Under the pieces are notes generated by a model, which saw only the letters and a list, made by a program, of their open reading frames with translations, was not told where the DNA came from and ran no database searches. Shown here one piece after another: positions 1-7,522 of a stretch of DNA of 64,000 nt (its first letter is position 1; each line of letters begins with the position of its first letter). Made by a program: the position numbers and the translations under genes. The DNA is from Jilunia laotingensis (GTDB taxonomy: Bacteria > Bacteroidota > Bacteroidia > Bacteroidales > Bacteroidaceae), in NCBI RefSeq assembly GCF_014385165.1, contig NZ_JACRTF010000001.1, forward strand, positions 4,464,001 to 4,528,000. Direction: 5' to 3'.

Positions 1-2
1 AC

Positions 3-350
3 CGTGTTTGTACGGATGCCGTATTTGCCGCTATTGATCTGGAAAAAGAAGAAGGAGCAAAATGGTTGAAAGACTGCCGCATCTGGATGTACCGAGGCGC
101 ATGGGCCGAATGGGAAATTGAGAATATAGAAATGGCAGTACCTATCAGTCCGGAAGAACTTCGTGCAAAACGCAATTCTATCCTGAAGCATCAGTCTCAA
201 ATGGAAAGCGCACCATTCCTAGGCAATGACGAACGTTTGTTCTGGCAACGCAGTGAAGACCGTAATCGGGGTACAGCCGCATTATACGACAATTTGGGTC
301 TGGCATCTTACGAAGCAATGGAAGCTTTCGTAGAGTACGTTCCCCTATAA
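3..350 (+). CDS. NagB-like glucosamine-6-phosphate deaminase family protein, C-terminal fragment
   Basis: Open from the window edge (frame starting at base 3) to the TAA at 348-350; only the last 115 residues are visible. The segment ending in SYEAMEAFVEYVPL, with ESAPFLGNDERLFWQRSEDRN just before it, matches my memory of the C-terminal extension of the roughly 660-residue Bacteroides NagB-like proteins. In these a deaminase/isomerase domain is followed by a LmbE-like C-terminal part. The catalytic NagB domain is outside the window, so the enzymatic role (glucosamine-6-phosphate to fructose-6-phosphate) rests on family recognition. A strong hairpin terminator follows 20 bp after the stop, so this gene ends its transcription unit. 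Confidence 0.75.
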   Translation, partial: RVCTDAVFAAIDLEKEEGAKWLKDCRIWMYRGAWAEWEIENIEMAVPISPEELRAKRNSILKHQSQMESAPFLGNDERLFWQRSEDRNRGTAALYDNLGLASYEAMEAFVEYVPL

Positions 351-370
351 ATATTTAGTAAATAAATCAT

Positions 371-412
371 AAAGAAGAGTAGAGAGTGACGAACTCTTTA
401 CTCTTCTTTTGT
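371..412 (+). terminator. Rho-independent terminator after the nagB-like gene
   Basis: A 17-bp stem (arms 371-387 and 393-409, one G.T pair) with a 5-base loop is followed by a T run. The arms are purine-rich on the left and pyrimidine-rich on the right. It separates the nagB-like gene from the phosphatase gene at 436. Confidence 0.85.
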
Positions 413-435
413 TAATATGCTAAAGACAGATATAT

Positions 436-1161
436 ATGAAACAAGAAAATACAAATGAACGGCTGCTCCCAATGACCGGAGCATATAACATGAGAGACTT
501 GGGCGGTTACAAAAATATAGAAGGCAACCATGTAAAGAGAAATACTTTTATCCGTTCGGATGATTTGGGCAACCTGACAATTACCGACCTTGAATATTTA
601 GCACATTTACCACTTCGCACTGTCATTGATTTCAGAGGTGAAGAAGAAAAGCGTTCCACACCGGATCGTCTTCCTGAAACCGTTTCAAAATACATCCAAC
701 TACCTATTGAAGCTGGTGACATAAGTGATATAGCCCGTTCTGACAAAAACGACATGGCAACTGTTATGGAGCAAGTTTATGGATATATCATCCGAAATCA
801 ACAAAGTACCTATAGCGAGTTTTTCAAAATCATTTCAGTCAATAAGAACACTCCCCTTCTTTTTCATTGCTCGGCAGGAAAAGACAGGACAGGCATAGCA
901 GCCGCACTTTTGCTTTCAGCCCTTGGCGTTGACCGAAAAACGGTTATTGAGGATTATATGTTGTCTGCCAAGCATATTCCCCAGAAATATGAATTTATCA
1001 CAAAGGCGCATCCGGAACTGAAGCCGTTAGTCACGGTTAAAAAAGAATATATCGAGACCGCTTTTCACGTAATGGATAAAGAATACGGAGGGGTAGAGAA
1101 CTATCTGGTTAATAACCTTGGAGCCGATATTAAAAAACTGCGTGAATTATATACGGAATAA
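436..1161 (+). CDS. Protein tyrosine/dual-specificity phosphatase (Y_phosphatase3-like)
   Basis: This 241-residue cytoplasmic protein has no signal peptide. The N-terminal NMRDLGGY motif and the P-loop HCSAGKDRTG (catalytic Cys145, Arg151) are the signature of the bacterial tyrosine phosphatase family related to PF13350. Such enzymes hydrolyse phosphotyrosine, and some act on phosphoinositides; the substrate here is unknown. The ATG at 436 lies 25 bp after the upstream terminator, so the gene probably has its own weak promoter; I see no good TAnnTTTG box. The next gene starts 70 bp later behind its own -7 element. Confidence 0.88.
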   Translation: MKQENTNERLLPMTGAYNMRDLGGYKNIEGNHVKRNTFIRSDDLGNLTITDLEYLAHLPLRTVIDFRGEEEKRSTPDRLPETVSKYIQLPIEAGDISDIARSDKNDMATVMEQVYGYIIRNQQSTYSEFFKIISVNKNTPLLFHCSAGKDRTGIAAALLLSALGVDRKTVIEDYMLSAKHIPQKYEFITKAHPELKPLVTVKKEYIETAFHVMDKEYGGVENYLVNNLGADIKKLRELYTE

Positions 1162-1173
1162 CGGAAATTACTC

Positions 1174-1181
1174 TATTTTTG
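1174..1181 (+). promoter_or_regulatory. Bacteroides -7 element upstream of the amidase-like gene
   Basis: TATTTTTG fits TAnnTTTG and lies 49 bp before the ATG at 1231. No convincing TTTG is found 19-21 bp upstream, so only the -7 half is supported. Confidence 0.4.
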
Positions 1182-1230
1182 CACACGTGATATCCCATCC
1201 GTAGGAGATCGTCAAACAAGACCGGAGTTT

Positions 1231-4125
1231 ATGAGAAAACTATATTTATTCCTTTTGTTTCTGGTCGCAGGAACGAATTTGCTATTCGCACAGGCTATTG
1301 AGAAGAATGTAGAAGAACGATTGAATGAATTCTTCAGCAATTATACTTCCGCTTTTGCAAAAATCAATCCACCCTCTTTGAAGAGTATAAACATCGATTT
1401 TGAACGAAAACAACTAAGAATCGATGCTTCGGAAAGTTTTGCCTACCAACCGTTTTTACCGGAAACGGTAGAGGCTATCTATGAGCAAATAGAGAATCTC
1501 CTACCCGGTCCCGTCCGTTTCTTCAGAGTTACGGTTTATGCCGATGGCAGACCTATAGAAGATCTTGTGCCCAATGCTTATCGTAAAAAGAAAAAAGACA
1601 AAGATCGTCTTTCATTAAATATCGATTACAAAGGCAGTCCGTGGGTAAAGAATATCTCCCGTCCTTACGAAATATCCAAAGGGTTACAAAATAGGCATAT
1701 CGCCCTGTGGCAAAGTCACGGACAATATTTTAAGAATGATAAAGGGGAATGGGGCTGGCAACGTCCCCGGCTGTTCTGTACAACAGAAGATTTGTTTACC
1801 CAGTCTTTTATTCTTCCTTATGTAATTCCTATGTTGGAAAATGCAGGGGCTAACGTTTTCACTCCCCGGGAACGGGATACACAGAAAAATGAAGTGATCG
1901 TAGACAATGACACCAAAAACGGTTCTATATATCTGGAAATGAAAAGCCGGAAAGCTCGTTGGGCAACAGCGGACGGAAAAGGTTTTGCACAAAAGAAACG
2001 TATTTATAAAGACGGGAAGAATCCTTTTTTGGATGGAACCTCCCGTTATGCCCGGACGGAAAAGAAAAAGAACAAAGCTTTTGCAGAATGGATACCAACG
2101 ATTCCACAAACAGGAAACTATGCCGTATATGTATCCTATCAAACCTTACCCAATAGTGTCAGTGATGCCAAATATCTTGTATTCCACAAAGGGGGAGTCA
2201 CTGAATTTAAGGTAAATCAAAAAATAGGCAGCGGAACCTGGGTTTATCTAGGTACTTTCGCCTTTGATAAAGGCAGCAACGATTATGGCATGGTAGTTCT
2301 CAGCAACGAAAGCAAAGAAAATGGCGTGGTATGTGCCGATGCCGTACGATTCGGAGGGGGTATGGGAAATATCTCACGCGGTGGAAGTGTCAGCGGCTTG
2401 CCCCGGTATCTGGAAGGAGCGCGATATTCTGCCCAATGGGCGGGAATGCCTTACGAAGTTTATGGAGGTCGCAAAGGTGAAAATGATTATATTGATGATA
2501 TCAATACACGTTCAAACCTCCTTAATTACCTCTCCGGTGGATCGATATTCAATCCGGGACAACAGGGATTGGGTGTTCCGTTCGAAATGACTATGGCGTT
2601 GCACAGTGATGCAGGTTGCAGTAAAACGGATGAGATTATCGGCTCTTTGGGAATATATACGACTGATTTCAACAACGGACGGTTGAATACGGGAATGGAC
2701 CGTTATGCTTCACGTGATTTAGCAGATATTCTTCTGACCCAAATACAGAATGATGTAAGCACAACATACAACCTGCCTTGGACACGTCGCAGTATGTGGA
2801 ACCGGAATTACAGCGAAACACGCTTGCCAGCCGTACCTTCGACGATTATTGAATTACTTTCTCATCAGAATTTTGCAGATATGCGGCTGGGGCATGATCC
2901 GAATTTTAAGTTTACCGTAAGCCGCGCCATCTATAAAGGAGTACTCCGCTTTCTGAGTAGCCAGCACGGGAAAGAATATGTAGTACAACCGTTGCCGGTA
3001 AGTAATTTCTCTATCCGGTTCGGAAAGAAAAAGAATACGCTGGAACTTTCCTGGCAAGGTGAAAACGACTTGCTGGAACCAACGGCTCAGCCTAAAGAAT
3101 ATATGGTATATACACGTGTCGGCTATGGTGGATTTGACAATGGTGTATTGGTAAGCAACCCTTCATATACGGTCAAAATAGAACCGGGACTGGTTTATTC
3201 TTTTAAAATAACAGCCGTCAACCGTGGCGGTGAAAGTTTCCCCTCAGAGATATTGTCGGCTTATAAAGCAAAAGAGGAGAAAGGAAGAGTACTGATTGTT
3301 AATGGCTTTGACCGTCTGAGTGGCCCAGCAATAATCAATACCCCGACTGCGGCCGGATTCGATCTGGAGCAAGATCCGGGTGTACCTTATTTATATAATA
3401 TCTCACTAAGCGGTACACAAACCGGATTCGATCGGAAACAAGCCGGAAAAGAGGGAAAGGGTAGTCTGGGATACAGTGGGGGTGAATTCGAAGGAATGCA
3501 TATAGCGGGAAACACTTTCGACTATCCGTTCATTCATGGAAAAGCCATACAGGCAGCCGGCAGTTATAGCTTTGTATCGTGTAGTGACGAAGCTGTGGAA
3601 AACGGCAGCGTGCAACTGGAAGAATATCCCATCGTAGACTACATGCTTGGACTGGAAAAAGAAGATGTAGCCAACCGGGTATACTATAAAACATTCTCTT
3701 CCCCCATGCAACGCATCATCACATCCTATTGCCAATCCGGTGGAAACATCCTGGTCAGCGGATCATACGTAGGAAGTGACATGAGTAATTCACAAGGCAA
3801 CCGGGAGTTTACGGAAATGATATTGAAATATGGCTATCAGGGTTCGTTACAAGACAGCCATTCGGGACAAATTAACGGATTAGGGCAGACTTTGACCATT
3901 CCCCGTTTGCCTAATGAAGAGATGTATGCAGTACCCGCACCAGACTGCATTGTCCCATTATCACCCGCATTTTCCGTACTCACCTATAGCCCCGGAAACC
4001 AAAGTGCAGCTATCGCTTACAAAGGCAATTACCGAACTTTCGTCATGGGTTTTCCATTTGAAAGTATCCAATCGGAAAAGGACCGGGCAACGGTTATGGC
4101 GGCAATATTAAAATTCTTCGAATAA
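1231..4125 (+). CDS. Exported amidase_3-like protein with inserted golvesin/Xly-type domain and FN3
   Basis: This 964-residue protein begins with a signal peptide ending near LLFAQA. Homologues are often labelled xanthan lyase. The visible skeleton instead resembles a zinc N-acetylmuramoyl-L-alanine amidase: His163 (QSHGQYF), Glu186 (CTTEDLF), a segment resembling GAxVxxxRxxD, then His458 (ALHSDAG) and Glu541 (STIIELLSHQN). Between Glu186 and His458 sits a beta-rich insert (about residues 280-380) resembling the golvesin/xanthan-lyase CBD-like domain. An FN3 domain follows at about 600-700, then an unassigned C-terminal domain of about 250 residues. Likely periplasmic or outer-membrane associated. 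Peptidoglycan as substrate is inference from the four aligned residues. Confidence 0.72.
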   Translation: MRKLYLFLLFLVAGTNLLFAQAIEKNVEERLNEFFSNYTSAFAKINPPSLKSINIDFERKQLRIDASESFAYQPFLPETVEAIYEQIENLLPGPVRFFRVTVYADGRPIEDLVPNAYRKKKKDKDRLSLNIDYKGSPWVKNISRPYEISKGLQNRHIALWQSHGQYFKNDKGEWGWQRPRLFCTTEDLFTQSFILPYVIPMLENAGANVFTPRERDTQKNEVIVDNDTKNGSIYLEMKSRKARWATADGKGFAQKKRIYKDGKNPFLDGTSRYARTEKKKNKAFAEWIPTIPQTGNYAVYVSYQTLPNSVSDAKYLVFHKGGVTEFKVNQKIGSGTWVYLGTFAFDKGSNDYGMVVLSNESKENGVVCADAVRFGGGMGNISRGGSVSGLPRYLEGARYSAQWAGMPYEVYGGRKGENDYIDDINTRSNLLNYLSGGSIFNPGQQGLGVPFEMTMALHSDAGCSKTDEIIGSLGIYTTDFNNGRLNTGMDRYASRDLADILLTQIQNDVSTTYNLPWTRRSMWNRNYSETRLPAVPSTIIELLSHQNFADMRLGHDPNFKFTVSRAIYKGVLRFLSSQHGKEYVVQPLPVSNFSIRFGKKKNTLELSWQGENDLLEPTAQPKEYMVYTRVGYGGFDNGVLVSNPSYTVKIEPGLVYSFKITAVNRGGESFPSEILSAYKAKEEKGRVLIVNGFDRLSGPAIINTPTAAGFDLEQDPGVPYLYNISLSGTQTGFDRKQAGKEGKGSLGYSGGEFEGMHIAGNTFDYPFIHGKAIQAAGSYSFVSCSDEAVENGSVQLEEYPIVDYMLGLEKEDVANRVYYKTFSSPMQRIITSYCQSGGNILVSGSYVGSDMSNSQGNREFTEMILKYGYQGSLQDSHSGQINGLGQTLTIPRLPNEEMYAVPAPDCIVPLSPAFSVLTYSPGNQSAAIAYKGNYRTFVMGFPFESIQSEKDRATVMAAILKFFE

Positions 4126-4265
4126 GCCTATCATACTAAAAGTACAGGTACTGTCATGTCAGGACACATGTGTCCGGTTTCGAGATAATCGCTCCACTCT
4201 TCCAGCAGAGTTACTCTTTTATTATAAATTTCCTTTCCAAAAGTTCATTCTCTCCCAAAAAGTTC

Positions 4266-4273
4266 TATCTTTG
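4266..4273 (+). promoter_or_regulatory. Bacteroides -7 element before the 4307 operon
   Basis: TATCTTTG (TAnnTTTG) lies 33 bp upstream of the ATG at 4307; the -33 element is not recognisable. It probably drives the small-gene cluster 4307-5341. Confidence 0.5.
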
Positions 4274-4306
4274 CCCCTATCATTAACCTATTAAAACAAT
4301 AACATC

Positions 4307-4624
4307 ATGTATACCATACAAGCCAATCCCAGCGGCACACGCAGCTTGGAAATTTCCGAAGAAAACCTGAGAACAATTGAGAAATATTCTTTATTCCGTC
4401 ATTTGATCGATAGTAACGGAATCGTGGACGAAGCCGTTCTCGATAAATTAAAGCTAAACATACGTTCACTTATCGCCAGTCAGGAAGAGGACAGTAAAGA
4501 CTTGCTTGACCTCTGCATAGACGTGATTTATCACAATAACATGAAAGCATTCGGGCTACAACAACTTATCAAACTTTATCTCACCTGGTTTAATTCCCAG
4601 GAAGCAACTGAGGAGGAAGCATGA
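4307..4624 (+). CDS. Conserved hypothetical protein, 105 aa
   Basis: I do not recognise a domain. The protein is soluble, largely helical-looking and acidic, with no signal peptide or cysteine pair apart from a single CIDVIYH stretch; the C-terminus is very acidic (EATEEEA). A promoter -7 box lies 33 bp upstream, and the stop overlaps the ATG of the TusA-like gene by 4 bp (ATGA). The two are therefore translated together and probably function together. It could be an adaptor or partner of the TusA-like protein, but that is inference from the overlap only. Confidence 0.75.
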   Translation: MYTIQANPSGTRSLEISEENLRTIEKYSLFRHLIDSNGIVDEAVLDKLKLNIRSLIASQEEDSKDLLDLCIDVIYHNNMKAFGLQQLIKLYLTWFNSQEATEEEA

Positions 4625-4839
4625 TCACCGTTGACACCCGCGGAACTGTAACTTACAGCCCGCTTATCCCGGCCGTTAAAGCCATGTGTATCGCCCATCC
4701 GGGCGATACACTGGAAATTATAATGAACCATACTGATGCATTTCAGGACTTAAAAGAATACTTATCCGAACAAGGCATTGGCTTCCGTGAGATTTATGAC
4801 GGAGAGCAACTGACCTTGCAATTTACGATACCAGAATGA
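4621..4839 (+). CDS. TusA/SirA-like small protein lacking the catalytic cysteine
   Basis: At 72 residues it has the usual TusA length. The pattern VDTRG at 4-8, Pro14, then HPGDTLEIIMN and FQDLKEYLSEQGI follows the TusA/SirA fold (strand-helix-strand-helix-two strands). The family's active-site motif G-L-x-C-P-x-P is replaced: Thr sits at position 11 where Cys is expected and Tyr12 replaces the first Pro. Sulfur transfer through that cysteine is therefore not possible; Cys22 lies elsewhere, in the first helix. It starts inside the stop of the 105-aa gene. The role is unknown, possibly structural or ligand binding. Confidence 0.7.
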   Translation: MITVDTRGTVTYSPLIPAVKAMCIAHPGDTLEIIMNHTDAFQDLKEYLSEQGIGFREIYDGEQLTLQFTIPE

Positions 4840-4864
4840 AGAAAAGGAAACATCTGATAACTCT

Positions 4865-5341
4865 ATGGACATTTTCTTGATTATCATTGGCTGTATCTGT
4901 TTACTTGTCGGAATGGCAGGTTGTATCGTGCCGATGCTTCCCGGACCACCCATTGCCTATGTAGCCTTAGTTTTACTTCACTTCACGGATAAAGTTGATT
5001 TTACCGCTACCCAACTTCTCCTTTGGCTTCTTTTGGTCATTGCTATTCAAATACTCGACTATTTTATACCTATGTTCGGTGTAAAACGTTTCGGAGGCAC
5101 TAAATGGGGAAAATGGGGATGCATGGCCGGTACCTTTGCCGGAATATTCCTTTTTCCTCCCTGGGGTATTATCATCGGTCCCTTTGCCGGTGCATTTATC
5201 GGAGAATTATTAGGTGGAAAAGAGACCCATCATGCTCTAAAAGCAGGAATGGGTGCTTTCATAGGCTTTCTTTTCGGTACAGTTCTGAAAGTGGCTGTTT
5301 GCGGTTGGTTCATCTTCTGTTTCGTCCGTGCATTAGTATAG
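4865..5341 (+). CDS. DUF456 family membrane protein
   Basis: This 158-residue integral membrane protein has about four hydrophobic segments and glycine-rich GxxxG runs (GPFAGAFIGELLGG). The N-terminal MLPGPPIAY and central FGVKRFGGTKWGKWG motifs are typical of the DUF456 family. Its molecular function is not known. It lies 25 bp after the TusA-like gene, same strand, so it is likely the last gene of that small operon. Confidence 0.85.
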   Translation: MDIFLIIIGCICLLVGMAGCIVPMLPGPPIAYVALVLLHFTDKVDFTATQLLLWLLLVIAIQILDYFIPMFGVKRFGGTKWGKWGCMAGTFAGIFLFPPWGIIIGPFAGAFIGELLGGKETHHALKAGMGAFIGFLFGTVLKVAVCGWFIFCFVRALV

Positions 5342-5353
5342 CGAAATTATCCG

Positions 5354-5361
5354 TATCTTTG
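5354..5361 (+). promoter_or_regulatory. Bacteroides -7 element almost abutting the ygiQ start codon
   Basis: TATCTTTG (TAnnTTTG) ends 4 bp before the ATG at 5366. If used, transcription would start at or within a few bases of the start codon, giving a leaderless or near-leaderless mRNA. No clear -33 TTTG is present. Confidence 0.45.
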
Positions 5362-5365
5362 CAGA

Positions 5366-7177
5366 ATGAAAGATTACCGACTAACAGATTGGTTACCTAC
5401 TACAAAGAAAGAAGTAGAACTCCGTGGATGGGATGAACTCGATGTCATCCTGTTCAGCGGTGATGCATATGTCGATCACCCCTCATTCGGTCCTGCTGTA
5501 ATCGGACGTATTCTCGAAGCTCAGGGATTAAAAGTAGCCATCGTTCCCCAACCGAATTGGCGTGACGATTTACGTGACTTTAAAAAGCTGGGACGTCCCC
5601 GTTTATTCTTTGGCATTTCAGCCGGATGCATGGATTCCATGGTGAACAAATATACGGCAAACAAACGTCTGCGCAGTGAAGATGCCTACACTCCCGACGG
5701 ACGACCGGATATGCGACCGGAATATCCTTCAATCGTGTATAGCCAGATTTTAAAGAAACTTTATCCGGACGTGCCTGTTGTACTGGGTGGAATCGAAGCC
5801 AGTATGCGCCGTTTGAGCCATTATGACTATTGGCAGGACAAGATACAAAAAAGCATTCTCTGTGACAGTGGTGCCGATTTGCTAATATATGGGATGGGAG
5901 AAAAGCCCATTGCCGAACTATGCAAACGTTTGGCTATAAATTCCGAAATCCCGCACGACATCCCCCAAACCGCATATGTATGCAAAGAAGCGGAACAAAA
6001 GGAAGAGGACATCGTACTCTATTCGCACGAAGAATGCTTGAGAGACAAGAAAAAACAAGCTGCCAATTTTCGTCATATCGAAGAGGAGTCAAATAAATAT
6101 GAAGCTGCTCGAATCTTGCAATCGACAGGCCAGCAAATCGTTGTAGTCAATCCACCCTATCCCCCCATGACCCAAGAGGAATTGGATCGTTCTTTCGATC
6201 TGCCTTATACCCGCCTTCCCCATCCCAAATACAAGGGGAAGCGTATCCCAGCCTACGATATGATAAAATTTTCAGTGAACATCCATCGCGGATGCTTCGG
6301 AGGGTGTGCATTTTGTACCATCTCAGCGCACCAAGGAAAATTTATTGTCAGCCGCAGCAAAGAATCCATACTGAAAGAGGTGAAAGAAGTGATGCAGCTA
6401 CCCGACTTCAAAGGATATCTGAGTGATTTGGGAGGTCCTTCCGCCAACATGTACCAAATGAAGGGGAAAGACGATACCATCTGCCGAAAATGTAAACGCC
6501 CTTCCTGTATCCATCCGAAAATATGTCCCAACCTGAATACGGATCACCGTCCGTTACTGGACATCTATTATGCGGTAGATGCGTTGCCGGGCATTAAAAA
6601 GTCCTTTATCGGTAGCGGTGTGCGGTATGACTTGCTATTGCACCAAAGCAAAGATCCGGTCGTAAACCGCAGTACGGCTGAATATACGCGTGAACTCATT
6701 GAAAAGCATGTCAGCGGCAGATTGAAGGTAGCACCGGAACACACAAGTGACCGGGTATTGAACATCATGCGGAAACCGTCATTCAACCAATTCGGAGAAT
6801 TCAAAAAGATATTCGACCGTATCAATGCCGAAAAGAATCTGCGGCAACAACTGATTCCTTACTTCATTTCCAGCCATCCCGGCTGTAAAGAAGAAGACAT
6901 GGCTGAACTCGCAGTGATCACCAAACGGTTGGATTTCCATCTGGAACAGGTTCAGGACTTCACCCCTACTCCTATGACCGTAGCAACTGAAGCGTGGTAC
7001 ACAGGATTCCATCCCTATACATTAGAACCTATATTCAGTGCCCGGACCGCGCGGGAAAAGTTGGCACAAAGGCAATTCTTTTTCTGGTACAAACCGGAAG
7101 AAAGAAAAAATATAATTAATGAACTACGACGTATCGGACGTTCGGATTTGATTGAGAAATTGTATGGAAAGAGGTAA
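5366..7177 (+). CDS. YgiQ family radical SAM protein
   Basis: This 603-residue protein is typical of the YgiQ/UPF0313 family. The N-terminus (LPTTKKEVELRGWDELDVIL) aligns with the conserved family start, which supports the ATG at 5366. The radical SAM cluster motif is GCFGGCAFC (CxxxCxxC, about residue 310), followed by the FIVSRS segment; the DxxGPSANMY block and later cysteines (CRKCKRPSC) are family hallmarks. The enzymatic reaction of YgiQ is not established to my knowledge. A near-leaderless promoter arrangement is noted separately. It converges with mfd across a palindromic repeat array. Confidence 0.93.
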   Translation: MKDYRLTDWLPTTKKEVELRGWDELDVILFSGDAYVDHPSFGPAVIGRILEAQGLKVAIVPQPNWRDDLRDFKKLGRPRLFFGISAGCMDSMVNKYTANKRLRSEDAYTPDGRPDMRPEYPSIVYSQILKKLYPDVPVVLGGIEASMRRLSHYDYWQDKIQKSILCDSGADLLIYGMGEKPIAELCKRLAINSEIPHDIPQTAYVCKEAEQKEEDIVLYSHEECLRDKKKQAANFRHIEEESNKYEAARILQSTGQQIVVVNPPYPPMTQEELDRSFDLPYTRLPHPKYKGKRIPAYDMIKFSVNIHRGCFGGCAFCTISAHQGKFIVSRSKESILKEVKEVMQLPDFKGYLSDLGGPSANMYQMKGKDDTICRKCKRPSCIHPKICPNLNTDHRPLLDIYYAVDALPGIKKSFIGSGVRYDLLLHQSKDPVVNRSTAEYTRELIEKHVSGRLKVAPEHTSDRVLNIMRKPSFNQFGEFKKIFDRINAEKNLRQQLIPYFISSHPGCKEEDMAELAVITKRLDFHLEQVQDFTPTPMTVATEAWYTGFHPYTLEPIFSARTAREKLAQRQFFFWYKPEERKNIINELRRIGRSDLIEKLYGKR

Positions 7178-7522
7178 GATCGCTTAGAATGAAAGCTGCT
7201 ATCCACAACGAAACGCTTTGTATGATTGTCTTACTATCCTCCAATCTTTATCATTGTATCTCAAGAAGTAAAATTGCCTTTAACCGATGAAGGACAGTAG
7301 AAATTAATCTTGTGATAATCAACATATAATAGATACATTTCCACCTCGGTGATGAAGGGGTCGTTCTTCACCGATGAACACCCTCTTCCTCACCGATGAA
7401 CATCCCCTTCATCGGTGATCTCCAAAGTGTTCCTCACCGACGTAAAAGGCCAGCATTCCCAGGCAGTGCATTATGTAACATATTTTCCTTGCATCCAACC
7501 TGAAATAAACCATCGAAATATC
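7178..7522. other. Gene-free interval between convergent ygiQ and mfd
   Basis: This 345-bp interval holds no credible gene. Its notable content is the tandem palindromic array at 7342-7451; no ordinary U-tailed terminator hairpin is obvious, so the array occupies the place where terminators for the two convergent genes would be expected. Confidence 0.6.
7342..7451. repeat. Tandem array of five 22-bp near-palindromic units (TCACCGATGA type)
   Basis: Units start at 7342, 7364, 7386, 7408 and 7430, exactly 22 bp apart. The second and third carry TTCACCGATGAA or CTCACCGATGAA, a near-palindrome whose inner pair is mismatched. The first and fourth carry the opposite orientation (TCGGTGAT / ATCGGTGAT). 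The fifth is degenerate (CTCACCGACG). About 12 bp of each unit is palindromic and 10 bp is variable spacer. See the matching arrays near 28263 and 56264. Confidence 0.8.

Noticed and set aside
7342..7451. CRISPR array
   Set aside because: Units abut each other without unique spacers, the repeat itself varies, and there are no cas genes.
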